Below, in pieces: positions 8,035 through 16,651 of a stretch of 64,000 nt of DNA. The notes beneath the pieces are model-generated. The model worked only from the letters and a program-made list of their open reading frames with translations. It did not search any database and was not told where the DNA came from. The position numbers and the translations under genes are program-made. The stretch's first letter is position 1. The number at the start of each line of letters is the position of its first letter. The stretch is from Variovorax paradoxus (GTDB taxonomy: Bacteria; Pseudomonadota; Gammaproteobacteria; Burkholderiales; Burkholderiaceae_C), in the NCBI RefSeq assembly GCF_000834655.1, contig NZ_JXQQ01000048.1:62001-126000 (forward strand), in the 5' to 3' direction.

Positions 8035-8817
8035 TCAGCGCTTGAAGGTGCCGTGCCGTCCTGCGCCGCCGGCAAAGCGCGCGGCGCCGGCTTCGCCTTC
8101 GGCAAAGACGATCGGCACCCCCTGGGCGCCTTCGCGCCGCAGCGCCTCGGCCAGCGGCAGGTCCCACTGCTCGCAGGCGGAGCGGCGGTCGGCCAGCATG
8201 CATTGCTGCGGGAAGGCGGCGATCTGCTGTGCCAGGTCCCGCGCCGCGGCGAGCGCGCCGCCCGGCGGCGTGACGCGGTTGACCAGGCCCATCGCCAGCG
8301 CCTCGCTCGCGGAAACAGGCCGTCCGGTAAGGATCATGTCCAGCGCCCGCCCCATGCCCACGATGCGCGGCAGCCGCACCGTACCGCCGTCGATCAGCGG
8401 CACGCCCCAGCGGCGGCAGAACACGCCGAAGACCGCATCGTCGTCGGCCACGCGCAGGTCGGCGAGCAACGCCAGTTCGAGGCCTCCCGCGACCGCATAG
8501 CCGTTCACGGCCGCGATCAACGGCTTGGACAGTGCCATGCGCGTCGGCCCCATCGGCCCGCTGCCGCCGCCTTCGGGGTCGAGTTCGTTGCGCTCGTCGG
8601 GGTTGCCGACGGCGCCCAGGTCGGCGCCGGCACAGAAGTGGCCGCCCGCGCCCGTAAGGATCGCCACGCGCAGGCCTTCGTCGGCCTCGAAGCGCTCGAA
8701 CGCTTCGCGCAGCTCGGCGGCCACCACGCCGTTGACGGCATTGCGCTTGTCGGGGCGATTCAGCGTGAGGGTGCAGACCGGCCCATCCGACTCGCAGGTC
8801 ACGTATTCCATGGTCAT
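8035..8817 (-). CDS. Enoyl-CoA hydratase/isomerase (crotonase family)
   Basis: The 260-residue crotonase-fold protein carries LNRPDKRNA near 19-27, the first oxyanion-hole loop HFCAGADL near 60-67 and the second, NGYAVAGGLELAL near 105-117. Glu appears at the usual helix position of the second loop, but the second classical hydratase glutamate is not obvious: the segment reads WGVPLIDGG, so isomerase, hydratase or lyase activity remain possible. I chose the ATG at 8817, after a GAGGGGA ribosome site; the frame extends upstream without family-like residues. It is divergent from a PaaX-like regulator with 80 bp between, suggesting control of a CoA-linked catabolic step by an acyl- or aryl-CoA. 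Confidence 0.85.
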   Translation of the reverse strand: MTMEYVTCESDGPVCTLTLNRPDKRNAVNGVVAAELREAFERFEADEGLRVAILTGAGGHFCAGADLGAVGNPDERNELDPEGGGSGPMGPTRMALSKPLIAAVNGYAVAGGLELALLADLRVADDDAVFGVFCRRWGVPLIDGGTVRLPRIVGMGRALDMILTGRPVSASEALAMGLVNRVTPPGGALAAARDLAQQIAAFPQQCMLADRRSACEQWDLPLAEALRREGAQGVPIVFAEGEAGAARFAGGAGRHGTFKR

Positions 8818-8873
8818 GGCCGCATTCCCCTCGAGGCAAAATTGATTGCTTGATCGCTCTCGGGTCATCGTAG

Positions 8874-8883
8874 GAAATATTTC
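8874..8883. promoter_or_regulatory. Palindrome gaaatatttc between hydratase and PaaX-like genes
   Basis: A perfect 10-bp palindrome lies 14 bp before the GTG start of the PaaX-like gene and 57 bp before the hydratase start. Its A+T content stands out against the surroundings. It may be a regulator site or part of a promoter; there is no direct proof. Confidence 0.35.
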
Positions 8884-8897
8884 TGCGATGCGCAAAC

Positions 8898-9707
8898 GTG
8901 GAAAAAATATGTAATGTCCTGGTCGCCCTCCCCAGCGCGCCCGACCTGATCCTCGACCTGCTCGTGGCCGACCGAGGCATGCTCACCGCGCAGGCGATAT
9001 GCCGCGCCGGCGCGCTGATGGGCATCGGCGAATCGACCATCCGCGTGGGCCTCACCCGGCTCGCGGGCGAGGGCAAGATCGCGCGCAGCGAGCGCGGCAG
9101 CTACGTGCTCGATCGCACGGGCGCTCCGCTTGCACGCGCGGTGGACGGCTGGTACCGGCGTGGCTCGCAAACCGTCGCATGGCGCGAGGACTGGATCGCC
9201 GTGCACGACACCGACGTGCCGCGCGCCGACAAGACGGCCTGGCGCCGGCATGGCCTGGCGCTGTCGCTGCGCGGCTTCGCGGCGCTGCAGCCGGGGCTGC
9301 ACATCCGGCCCGACAACCTGAAGGGGGGCCTCGCGGCCGAGCGCGATCACCTGGCGGGCCTGGGGCTGTCGGCCAGGGCGATCGTGTTCCGTCTCTCCGA
9401 CCTGGATGCCGCATCGCAGTCGGCCGCGCGCAAGCTGTGGAACGTGCGGCTCCTCGCGGCCGAGTACCAGCGCCTGCAGCGCGGACTGGAGCGCAGCGAG
9501 AAGCGGCTGCGCACCGCGCCGCTCGAGGTGGCCATTCGCGATTCGCTGCTGCTCGGGCGTGCCGTCATCGCGCACCTCATCCGCGATCCGCTGCTGCCGG
9601 CCGAGCTCATGTCGCCGGCACCGCGCGCCGAGCTGCTGGCCCTCATGCGCCGCTACCAGGACCAGGCGCGCAAGCTCTGGCACGCGTGGCTCGACCAGCC
9701 GCAGTGA
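8898..9707 (+). CDS. PaaX-like transcriptional repressor
   Basis: The 269-residue protein begins with a winged-helix segment (APDLILDLLV, then GIGESTIRVGLTRLAGEGKIARSE near residues 43-66) and continues with the mixed alpha/beta middle and helical C-terminal parts seen in PaaX, the phenylacetyl-CoA-responsive repressor. PaaX family members bind aryl- or acyl-CoA. GTG at 8898 is the only start that keeps the full N-terminal helix. Only one target, the divergent hydratase, is adjacent; no paa genes are present, so the effector is probably a different CoA thioester. It ends seven bases before the convergent amidohydrolase stop. Confidence 0.8.
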   Translation: MEKICNVLVALPSAPDLILDLLVADRGMLTAQAICRAGALMGIGESTIRVGLTRLAGEGKIARSERGSYVLDRTGAPLARAVDGWYRRGSQTVAWREDWIAVHDTDVPRADKTAWRRHGLALSLRGFAALQPGLHIRPDNLKGGLAAERDHLAGLGLSARAIVFRLSDLDAASQSAARKLWNVRLLAAEYQRLQRGLERSEKRLRTAPLEVAIRDSLLLGRAVIAHLIRDPLLPAELMSPAPRAELLALMRRYQDQARKLWHAWLDQPQ

Positions 9708-9713
9708 CCCGGC

Positions 9714-10967
9714 TCAACCCAGTTCGTCGAACTGGACCACGCCTTCCTTCATGACCAGCGGGATGCGCTCGCCCTGTCCGAGCAGGCATTCGACATCGCG
9801 CAGCGGATTGCCGTCGACCACGAGGAGGTCGGCGAGCGCACCGGGCACGAGGCGACCGAGGCGGTCCGCCATGCCCAGCACTTCCGCGCCGACCACCGTG
9901 GCGCTCGCGATCGCCTCGGCCGGCGACAGCACATCGGCGCGCAGGCGGAACTCGTCGCTCTGCAGGCGTTGCGACTCGCCCAGCAGGTCGGAGCCGAAGC
10001 CCATCTTCACGCCCGCCTTCCTGTAGATCTCGAGCGAGCGCAGGCCCGCCTCGCGCACGTCGGCCACCTTGGCCACGCTTTCCTTGGGCAGGCCGAAGCT
10101 CTCGCCCTCGTTGGCCAGCGCGTCGTAGGTGACAAGCGTCGGCACCGCATAGGCGCCCAGCTCGGCCATCAGCGCGGCCGTGGGCGCATCGACGAGGTTG
10201 CCGTGCTCGATGGTGCGCACGCCGCAGCGCACGGCGCGCGCGATGGCCGCGGCGGTGTAGGCGTGGGCCATCACGTAGGTGCCGCGCCCCGCCGCCTCTT
10301 CCACGATGGCGCGGATCTCGTCCTCGCTGTAGCCGAAGGCGCCCACCGGGTCGGTCGGCGAGGCCACGCCGCCGGAGGCCATGATCTTGATCTGGTCGGC
10401 GCCCATCTGCAGCTCTTCGCGCACGGCGCGGCGCACCGCATCGACACCGTCCACGACACGCGCGAGCGCGCCGACCCGCACGCAGGTCGAGCAGGTAGCG
10501 GCTGGGTCGAGGAAGTCGGAGCGCCCGCGCATGTCGCCATGCCCGCCCGTCTGGCTCAGCGCGCGGCCCGAGACGAACAGGCGCGGCCCCTGCGCAAGGC
10601 CCGCGTCCACCGCCTGCTTGAACGCGAAGCCCGCGCCGCCCGCATCGCGCACCGTGGTGAAGCCGCGGCGCAGCATGCCGCGCAGCATGGGCACGCTGCG
10701 CAGCGTGATGAGCACATTGGGCATGTGCACCTGGCGCGAGAGGTTCAGCTCCACCGCGATCACATGCACGTGCAGGTCGATCAGGCCGGGCATCACCGTC
10801 TTGCCCTTCACGTCGATGACGCGCGCAGCCTTGCTCTGCAGCGGCTTGTCGGAAACCTCGCGGACCACGCCGCCTTCGACCAGGATGTCGCGGCCTTCGA
10901 GCAAGTCCTTCTCCAGCGGATCGAGCAGGTTCGCGTTCTTGAAGAGAAAGGTGTTCGTCGTCGTCAT
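9714..10967 (-). CDS. Metal-dependent amidohydrolase (imidazolonepropionase/prolidase-like)
   Basis: The 417-residue protein has the amidohydrolase pattern: an N-terminal beta-sandwich part, then PGLIDLHVHV with the metal-binding His66-x-His68, a GADQIKIMASGG stretch with a lysine that could be the carbamylated bridge, histidines in VMAHAYT and IEHGN, and Asp in GFGSDLLG. This places it among cytosolic amidohydrolases that split cyclic or peptide-like amide bonds. The substrate is unknown. Its GTG or ATG start overlaps the stop of the GAF gene by 4 bp, and an MFS carrier lies upstream, so the three form one operon for uptake and hydrolysis of some compound. Confidence 0.85.
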   Translation of the reverse strand: MTTTNTFLFKNANLLDPLEKDLLEGRDILVEGGVVREVSDKPLQSKAARVIDVKGKTVMPGLIDLHVHVIAVELNLSRQVHMPNVLITLRSVPMLRGMLRRGFTTVRDAGGAGFAFKQAVDAGLAQGPRLFVSGRALSQTGGHGDMRGRSDFLDPAATCSTCVRVGALARVVDGVDAVRRAVREELQMGADQIKIMASGGVASPTDPVGAFGYSEDEIRAIVEEAAGRGTYVMAHAYTAAAIARAVRCGVRTIEHGNLVDAPTAALMAELGAYAVPTLVTYDALANEGESFGLPKESVAKVADVREAGLRSLEIYRKAGVKMGFGSDLLGESQRLQSDEFRLRADVLSPAEAIASATVVGAEVLGMADRLGRLVPGALADLLVVDGNPLRDVECLLGQGERIPLVMKEGVVQFDELG

Positions 10968-11473
10968 GCCTGGGGCTCCTTTGCCTGTTGCGCCATCACG
11001 GCCGGCACCGCCAGTTGCGCGAACACGCGCGCGAGCTCGACGTGGCCGTCGCCATACCAGTTCTCCTCGTGGAGCATGTTGAGCGTGCCCAGCGTCTCTC
11101 CCTGCCAGCGCAGCGGAATGTTCAGCACGCTGCGGCAGCCGAGCGACACGATCAGTTCGTGGTCGTAGAACACGTCGCGCAGGTCATCGGCGTTGCGGCC
11201 GATGTAGGGCAGGCCGCGCTGCATCACCTGCTGCATCCACGGCGAATCGGTGATGGGCTTGCGCCCGCCCACCGGGTAGGCCTCGCGCATGTTGGTGTAC
11301 ACGCGCTCCGATTCGCGCGCGTCGCGGTGGTGGACCAGGATGGTGAAGAGCCGGTGGCCGATGGTCGATGCGACCGCCTTGTCGATCGCATCGAAGGTGG
11401 CGTGCGGCTGGGTGGTGTCGGCATGGGCGAGCGCCACGGCCGAGAGGGAGTCTTCGAGAGAGGTTGTCTGCAT
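10964..11473 (-). CDS. Stand-alone GAF-domain protein
   Basis: The 169-residue protein is a single GAF domain with little else. Landmarks are RLFTILVHH near 41-49, a central MREAYPVGGRKP, and the C-terminal strand pair LNIPLRWQGETLGTLNMLH near 118-136. GAF domains bind small ligands; a few isolated ones are enzymes. There is no output domain here, yet the gene sits between an MFS carrier (15-bp gap) and an amidohydrolase (4-bp overlap). A ligand sensor, chaperone-like partner or unrecognised enzyme are all possible. The position inside the operon argues that it acts in the same metabolic step. Confidence 0.8.
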   Translation of the reverse strand: MQTTSLEDSLSAVALAHADTTQPHATFDAIDKAVASTIGHRLFTILVHHRDARESERVYTNMREAYPVGGRKPITDSPWMQQVMQRGLPYIGRNADDLRDVFYDHELIVSLGCRSVLNIPLRWQGETLGTLNMLHEENWYGDGHVELARVFAQLAVPAVMAQQAKEPQA

Positions 11474-11488
11474 GGTGGTCGGAGGTCG

Positions 11489-12856
11489 TCAGGAAAGTTC
11501 GCCGGCCGCGATGTCTTCGAGCGAGCGGCCGCGCGTGGGAATGCCCATGAACGTGACGGCCGCCGCGCCCAGCAGCAGCACCGCCGTCGTCATGCCGAAC
11601 ACGCCCGCGAAGCCGGCCGTCGGGTAGATGAAGCCCACCAGGATCGGCGCCGTGATGCCGCCGATGCGCCCGATGGCCGAGGCCAGGCCCGAGCCCGTCG
11701 CGCGCACCTGCGTCGGAAAAACCTCGGGCGTGTAGGCGTAGACGCCCGCGTACGTGCCGTTCATGAAGAAGGACAAGAGCACGCCGGCGACCATGATCTG
11801 CGCGTCGCTGTGCGTGAACGCGAGGCCCAGCGCGCAAAGCCCGCCCAGCAGCATGTAGCTCACGATGGTGGCCTGCCGGCCGATGCGCTCGTTGAACCAC
11901 GCGGCCGAGAAGTAGCCCGGAATCTGCGCGATGTACATCACCAGCGAATAGCCGAAGCTCTTGGTGATCGTCATGCCGTTCTGGATCAGGAGGCTCGGAA
12001 TCCAGGTGAAGAACGAGTAGTAGCTGAAGGTGATCGACAGCCACATGAGCCACGTCATGGTGCTGATGCGGATGAGCTTGCTGGAGACGAGCGTCGCGTA
12101 GTTCTTGAGCAGGCTGCCGCGGCTGGTGCTGGGCGGCGGGGCGGCGACGTCTTCGGCGTTGAGCGCGGGCAACGCGTGCCCGTTGCGCACGTGGTTGTCT
12201 TCCATCGCGTCCATGATCGCGAGCGCCTCGGTCTCGCGCCCCTGGCTCTCGAGCCAGCGCGGCGACTCCGGCAGCGCGCGGCGCCACCACAGCAGCAGCA
12301 CCACGGGCAACGCCGTGATGAAGATGACGATGCGCCAGCCCTGCGGATGCGCCGGCACGATGAAATAGCCCAGGAGCGCCGCCGCGACGAAGCCGAACGA
12401 GAAGAAACCCGCGAGCGCGCCGGTGAAGGTGCCGCGGTAGCGCCGCGCCACGAATTCCGAGAGGTACGGCGCGATGATCGCGCTCTCGGCCCCGGCGCCG
12501 AAGCCGGCCACGATGCGCAGCGCGAGGAAGAGCGTCCAGTCGTTGACCATGCCGCTGAAGAGCGAGGCCACGCAGTAGATCGCGAGCGCCGACATCATCA
12601 CCTTGCGTCGCCCGATCAGGTCGCCGCAGGTGCCGGCCGCCAGCGCGCCGAAGAAGAAGCCGATGAAGTTCGCGCTGGCCAGCACGCCGATCTGCACGCT
12701 GCTGAGCCCCCACTCGGTGCGCAGCACCGGCAGCACGAAGGCGATGACCGCGGCGTCCATCGCGTCGAAGGTGTAGCCCAGGCCCCCCATGAGGAGCAGG
12801 CGTCGATGGAAACCAGAGAAGGGCAGGCGCTCGATGCGCGCCGACAGCATGGTCAT
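11489..12856 (-). CDS. MFS transporter, aromatic/organic acid:H+ symporter type
   Basis: The 455-residue protein has twelve predicted membrane segments, the family motif GDLIGRRKVM in the first cytoplasmic loop, and an Asp in the first membrane segment (FDAMDAAVIAF), features of the aromatic acid and metabolite:H+ symporter groups. The middle loop is hydrophilic. It is the first gene of the leftward MFS-GAF-amidohydrolase operon and is divergent from a LysR gene across 122 bp. Import of the amidohydrolase substrate is inferred. Confidence 0.88.
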   Translation of the reverse strand: MTMLSARIERLPFSGFHRRLLLMGGLGYTFDAMDAAVIAFVLPVLRTEWGLSSVQIGVLASANFIGFFFGALAAGTCGDLIGRRKVMMSALAIYCVASLFSGMVNDWTLFLALRIVAGFGAGAESAIIAPYLSEFVARRYRGTFTGALAGFFSFGFVAAALLGYFIVPAHPQGWRIVIFITALPVVLLLWWRRALPESPRWLESQGRETEALAIMDAMEDNHVRNGHALPALNAEDVAAPPPSTSRGSLLKNYATLVSSKLIRISTMTWLMWLSITFSYYSFFTWIPSLLIQNGMTITKSFGYSLVMYIAQIPGYFSAAWFNERIGRQATIVSYMLLGGLCALGLAFTHSDAQIMVAGVLLSFFMNGTYAGVYAYTPEVFPTQVRATGSGLASAIGRIGGITAPILVGFIYPTAGFAGVFGMTTAVLLLGAAAVTFMGIPTRGRSLEDIAAGELS

Positions 12857-12917
12857 GGGAATCCCTCGGCTTCAGTTGGGGGTGGGGTGAAGCGGCAGAT
12901 CGTAGGATCGGGGGGAT

Positions 12918-12942
12918 ATCACGGCAAATTTATATGCGTGAT
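12918..12942. promoter_or_regulatory. Inverted repeat atcacg-N13-cgtgat, candidate LysR site
   Basis: The arms at 12918-12923 and 12937-12942 are perfect complements, with an A+T-rich spacer, in the gap between the MFS gene and the divergent LysR gene. LysR proteins usually bind such dyads upstream of their targets. Assignment to the neighbouring regulator is inference. Confidence 0.45.
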
Positions 12943-12978
12943 TGTGTTTATTGAGCCGGTGAATGAACGGGACGCACG

Positions 12979-13896
12979 ATGAACTACCGCAATGCCGATC
13001 TCAACCTGCTGAAGGTGTTCGAAGCCCTGATGACCGAAGGCAACGTCACGCGCGCGGCCAGCAAGCTGTCGCTGACGCAGCCCGCGGTCAGCAATGCGCT
13101 GCGCCGGCTGCGCGACACCTTCGACGATCCGCTCTTCGTGCGCAGCGGCGCGGGCGTCAACCCGACCCGGCGCGCCATCGATCTGTGGGAGCCGCTGTCG
13201 CAGTCGCTGCATGCGATCCGCGCGACGATGGACGACGAGCGCTTCGACGCGCTGCGCAGCACCGCGAGCGTGAGCATCGCGATGTCGGACTACGTGTCCT
13301 CGATCGTGGTGCCGCGGCTGGCGGCCCGCCTCGGCAAGGTCGCGCCGTCGATGCAGGTTCATGCCATTCCGAACACGCTGGTGGATTTCGGCCCGGTGCT
13401 GGCCGACAACAAGGCCGACTTCGCGATCAGCGTCTACAACGAGGAAGTGCGGCGGCCCGCGTTCCTCAAGTCGAGGGCGTTGTGGTCACCCGATTTCCTC
13501 TGCTTCATGCGCGCGGGGCATCCGCTGGCGCGCACGGGCAGGATTCCATTGAAGAAATTCCTCGCGGCGCGGCATGTGGATGTGAGCCTCGTCGGCAAGA
13601 CCACGCCGACCTACGACCTCTTCCTGCGCAGCCGCGGACTGCAGCGCAACCTGGTCGCGACGGTGAACCACTACGGCGCAGCCTACGAGGCGGTGCGCCG
13701 CTCCGACCTGCTCGCGGTGCTGCCATGGTCGGAGAAGTTCGAGCCCTCGCGCCTCGCGGGCCTGCGCATGATGCCAGTGCCGCTGGAGGCGCCACCGCGC
13801 ATCATCGAACTGTTCTGGCACCAGCGGCACGAGACCTCCGCGCTGCACCAGTGGGTCAAGGAGACGCTGCTCGCGCTGTTCGAGCAGCCGTCCTGA
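12979..13896 (+). CDS. LysR-family regulator (NodD/LeuO-like group)
   Basis: The 305-residue protein opens with NADLNLLKVFEALM and a helix-turn-helix (GNVTRAASKLSLTQPAVSNAL), followed by a ligand-binding domain. The opening NLLKVFEAL and the PAVSNAL recognition helix are typical of the NodD/SyrM/LeuO-like LysR branch, which often answers to aromatic or acidic ligands. It probably controls the divergent MFS-GAF-amidohydrolase operon. Its stop TGA (13894-13896) abuts the reverse stop TCA of the convergent ligase gene, the six bases forming a TGATCA palindrome, so no terminator separates them. Confidence 0.9.
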   Translation: MNYRNADLNLLKVFEALMTEGNVTRAASKLSLTQPAVSNALRRLRDTFDDPLFVRSGAGVNPTRRAIDLWEPLSQSLHAIRATMDDERFDALRSTASVSIAMSDYVSSIVVPRLAARLGKVAPSMQVHAIPNTLVDFGPVLADNKADFAISVYNEEVRRPAFLKSRALWSPDFLCFMRAGHPLARTGRIPLKKFLAARHVDVSLVGKTTPTYDLFLRSRGLQRNLVATVNHYGAAYEAVRRSDLLAVLPWSEKFEPSRLAGLRMMPVPLEAPPRIIELFWHQRHETSALHQWVKETLLALFEQPS

Positions 13897-15705
13897 TCAG
13901 CCGCGCAGGCGCACCACCTGCGGATCGTTCTCCGCCGCATGCAACCGCGCCACATCGGCCGCGCGGCGCGTGAGCACCGCGCGCTGGTTGATGTAGCCCT
14001 TGTCGGTGATCTCGCCCGCGTCGAGGCTGGGCGGCTCGGCCAGCACCAGCGCGCACGCCGGGCACTGCGACGAGCCCGCGCCGTCGTCGCGCAACGCACG
14101 CAGCACACCGGCGATGCGTTCTGCCAGCGCCTCGGGCGCGAGCGATGCGGCCTGCGGACTCGCGAACACCAGCATGCCGATCTCGTCGCGGTCGTGGCCG
14201 GTGAGCACCACGTCCTGCACATGCGGCGCGAGCAGCGACACCAGCTTCACGCGCAGCGTGCCCACCGACACCCAGGTGCCGGTCGAGAGCTTGAAGTCCT
14301 CGGCCACGCGGCCGTTGAAGATCACGCCGTGCGTGGGCTCCGCGGCGTTCGCGAGAAAGCCGGCGTCGCCGATGCGGTAGTAGCCCTCTTCGTCGAAGGC
14401 CTCCGAGGTTTCGCGCGGCGCATCGCGGTAGCCGGGGAACACCGAGACGCCCTTGACCCGCATCTCCAGTTTCTGGCCGTTGGGCACGAACTTGAGCTCA
14501 AGCCCCGGCAGCGGCGCGCCGATGCAGCCGGCGCCGTCGAGCTTCCAGTGCGCCGAGGTGATGGCGGGCGACGTTTCCGTGGCGCCCCATGAGGTGGTGA
14601 GCCACAGCGGCCGAGTGGGCCGCACGCGCTTGGCCACCGCTTCGAGCCGTTGCCACGTCGAGGGCGCCAGCGCCGCCGCTGCATAGAAGGCGAGGCGCAG
14701 CCGCGAGAACACTTCGGCAGCGAGCGCCTCGTCGGCTTCGAGAAAAGGCAGCAGCATGTCGAAGCCGCGCGGCACGTTGAACAGCAGCGTGGGCTTTACC
14801 TCGCGCAGGTTGCGCACCGTCTTCTCGATCAGGCCCGGCGCGGGCCGTCCCTCGTCGATGTAGAGCGCGCCGCCATGGCACAGCACCATGTGCAGGTTGT
14901 GGTTCGCGCCGAAGGTGTGGCTCCACGGAAGCCAGTCGACCAGCACCGGCTTCTCCTCTGCGAGGAAGCGCCAGGTCTGCGCCATCATCTGCTGGTTGGC
15001 GCACAGCATGCGGTGCGTATTGATCACCACCTTGGGCTTGCCGGTGGAGCCGGAGGTCAGCAGGTACTTGGCGTGGGTGTCGGCAAGGATGGCTGCGAAG
15101 GCTTGCATCACGGCCGGGGTTTCCTTCAACGCAAGCAACTGGTCGAACGCGATCGCGCCCGGATGCACGTCGGCATTGCGGCTGAACACCGTGACGGCCT
15201 CGACGCCGCAGCCCGCGAGCGCGCCGCCGTACACCCTGGCGTCCGATGCGTAGATCAGCGAGGGCCCGAGCGCCTTCAGCATGCCGTGCAGCCGAGACGG
15301 ATCCTTTGCCATGCGCGAGTACGCGCTGGAGAGCGAACACGCGGTGCGACCGATGTGCATCGCCGCGAGCATCAGCACCGCGTGGTCGATCGCGTTGTCC
15401 GAGAGGATCACGATGGGCTGGCCCACAGGCAGCTTCAGGTCGAGCAGGCCCTGTGCCACCGCGCCCACGGCGTGGCGCAGCGCGCGGTAGTCGAGCCTGC
15501 GCCAGCCTTCGCCGCTTTCGTCTCGCTCCGCGAACGCGAGCGCATCGGGCGTCTCGCGCGCCCAGCGTTCGATCCATTCGCCGATGCAGCGCGCATAGGG
15601 CTTCAGCGTCTGCGGCGAGCGCAATGCGAAGGAGCCGTCGTCGAAGTCGATGCGCACCGTGCGGGGCGGGGCGACCAGGCTTTCGTCGTTGAGGAAGTCG
15701 GTCAT
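13897..15705 (-). CDS. fcs: Feruloyl-CoA synthetase-like acyl-CoA ligase
   Basis: The 602-residue ANL-superfamily enzyme has the AMP-binding P-loop LLTSGSTGKPKVV at 215-227 and a glycine-rich WLPWSHTFGANHN segment found in feruloyl-CoA synthases. The C-terminal TDKGYINQ carries the probable catalytic lysine. The length fits that family (about 600-620). However, no feruloyl-CoA hydratase-lyase or vanillin dehydrogenase is present, and the gene is last in an operon with a BKACE enzyme and a hydroxyacyl dehydrogenase, so its true substrate may be another aryl or branched acid. It follows the dehydrogenase by one base. Confidence 0.8.
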   Translation of the reverse strand: MTDFLNDESLVAPPRTVRIDFDDGSFALRSPQTLKPYARCIGEWIERWARETPDALAFAERDESGEGWRRLDYRALRHAVGAVAQGLLDLKLPVGQPIVILSDNAIDHAVLMLAAMHIGRTACSLSSAYSRMAKDPSRLHGMLKALGPSLIYASDARVYGGALAGCGVEAVTVFSRNADVHPGAIAFDQLLALKETPAVMQAFAAILADTHAKYLLTSGSTGKPKVVINTHRMLCANQQMMAQTWRFLAEEKPVLVDWLPWSHTFGANHNLHMVLCHGGALYIDEGRPAPGLIEKTVRNLREVKPTLLFNVPRGFDMLLPFLEADEALAAEVFSRLRLAFYAAAALAPSTWQRLEAVAKRVRPTRPLWLTTSWGATETSPAITSAHWKLDGAGCIGAPLPGLELKFVPNGQKLEMRVKGVSVFPGYRDAPRETSEAFDEEGYYRIGDAGFLANAAEPTHGVIFNGRVAEDFKLSTGTWVSVGTLRVKLVSLLAPHVQDVVLTGHDRDEIGMLVFASPQAASLAPEALAERIAGVLRALRDDGAGSSQCPACALVLAEPPSLDAGEITDKGYINQRAVLTRRAADVARLHAAENDPQVVRLRG

Positions 15706-15706
15706 G

Positions 15707-16651
15707 TCAATCGAGTTTGCCGGTGTCGGCCTTGGCGCGAATCAGGTTTAACAGCAGGGTGTCGCGTGCGGTTTCGAGGTCGGCCGTCCGGCGCGTGCCC
15801 AGCTCGTGCGCGACGCCCTCCGTCACCTTCTGCTTGAGTGCCGCTGTCATCGACGGCGCGCCCAGGTCCTTCCACCAGTCCTCGATCGGGCCGCCCAGGT
15901 GCGCGAGCACATGTTCGATGCCGCCTGCGCCGCCCGAGAGATGCAGGTTCATGAACGGCCCCATCACTGCCCAGCGCAGGCCGGGTCCGTGCGCGATCGC
16001 GGTGTCGATGTCCGCCACGCTCGCCACGCCCTCGTCGACGAGATGGAAGGCCTCGCGCCACAGCGCCGCCTGCAGCCGGTTCGCGATGTGGCCCTTGACC
16101 TCGCGCTTCACGTGGATCGGCCGCTTGCCGATGGACGCGTAGAACGCCATCGTGCGCTCGATGGCCTCGGCCGATGTCTTCTCGCCGCCGATCACCTCCA
16201 CCAACGGAATCAGGTGCGGCGGATTGAACGGATGCCCGAGCACCACGCGCTGCGGATGCGCACAGCCCGACTGCACGCCGCTGATCGCCAGGCCCGACGA
16301 GCTCGACGCGAGGATGGTTTCCGGCGGCGCGGCCGCGTCCATGCGGCGGAACAGGTCGATCTTGAAGTCCATGCGCTCGGGACCGTTTTCCTGCACGAAG
16401 TCGGCCACCGATACCGCGTCTTCCAAGCTGTCGTGAAAGCGCAGCCGATCCACCGAGGCGCCCGGCGCGAGGCCGAAGCGCTCCAGCGTCGGCCAGTGCT
16501 GCGCCACCGCGGCGCGCAGCCTGTCCTCGGCGCCTGGCGACGGATCGGTCGCGTTCACGTCGAGCCCGTGCGCGAGGAAATACGCGGCCCAGCTCGCACC
16601 GATCACGCCGGTGCCGACGACCGCGACACGCTGCACATTCAGGAGGGTCAT
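15707..16651 (-). CDS. 3-hydroxyacyl dehydrogenase of the carnitine dehydrogenase type
   Basis: The 314-residue protein has an N-terminal Rossmann motif, VAVVGTGVIGASWA, the QENGPERMDFK and ASSSSGL segments, and GHPFNPPHLIPLVE, as in 3-hydroxyacyl-CoA dehydrogenases, followed by the helical dimer domain. The QENGPE sequence and neighbouring BKACE enzyme point to the carnitine-dehydrogenase-like branch, which oxidises free beta-hydroxy acids with NAD. That would give a beta-keto acid for the BKACE enzyme. The ATG at 16651 overlaps the stop of the binding-protein gene (ATGA). Confidence 0.78.
   Translation of the reverse strand: MTLLNVQRVAVVGTGVIGASWAAYFLAHGLDVNATDPSPGAEDRLRAAVAQHWPTLERFGLAPGASVDRLRFHDSLEDAVSVADFVQENGPERMDFKIDLFRRMDAAAPPETILASSSSGLAISGVQSGCAHPQRVVLGHPFNPPHLIPLVEVIGGEKTSAEAIERTMAFYASIGKRPIHVKREVKGHIANRLQAALWREAFHLVDEGVASVADIDTAIAHGPGLRWAVMGPFMNLHLSGGAGGIEHVLAHLGGPIEDWWKDLGAPSMTAALKQKVTEGVAHELGTRRTADLETARDTLLLNLIRAKADTGKLD

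Noticed and set aside
13897..15705. A complete ferulate pathway
   Set aside because: Only the synthase-like ligase is present; no hydratase-lyase or vanillin dehydrogenase lies near, so the pathway is not claimed.
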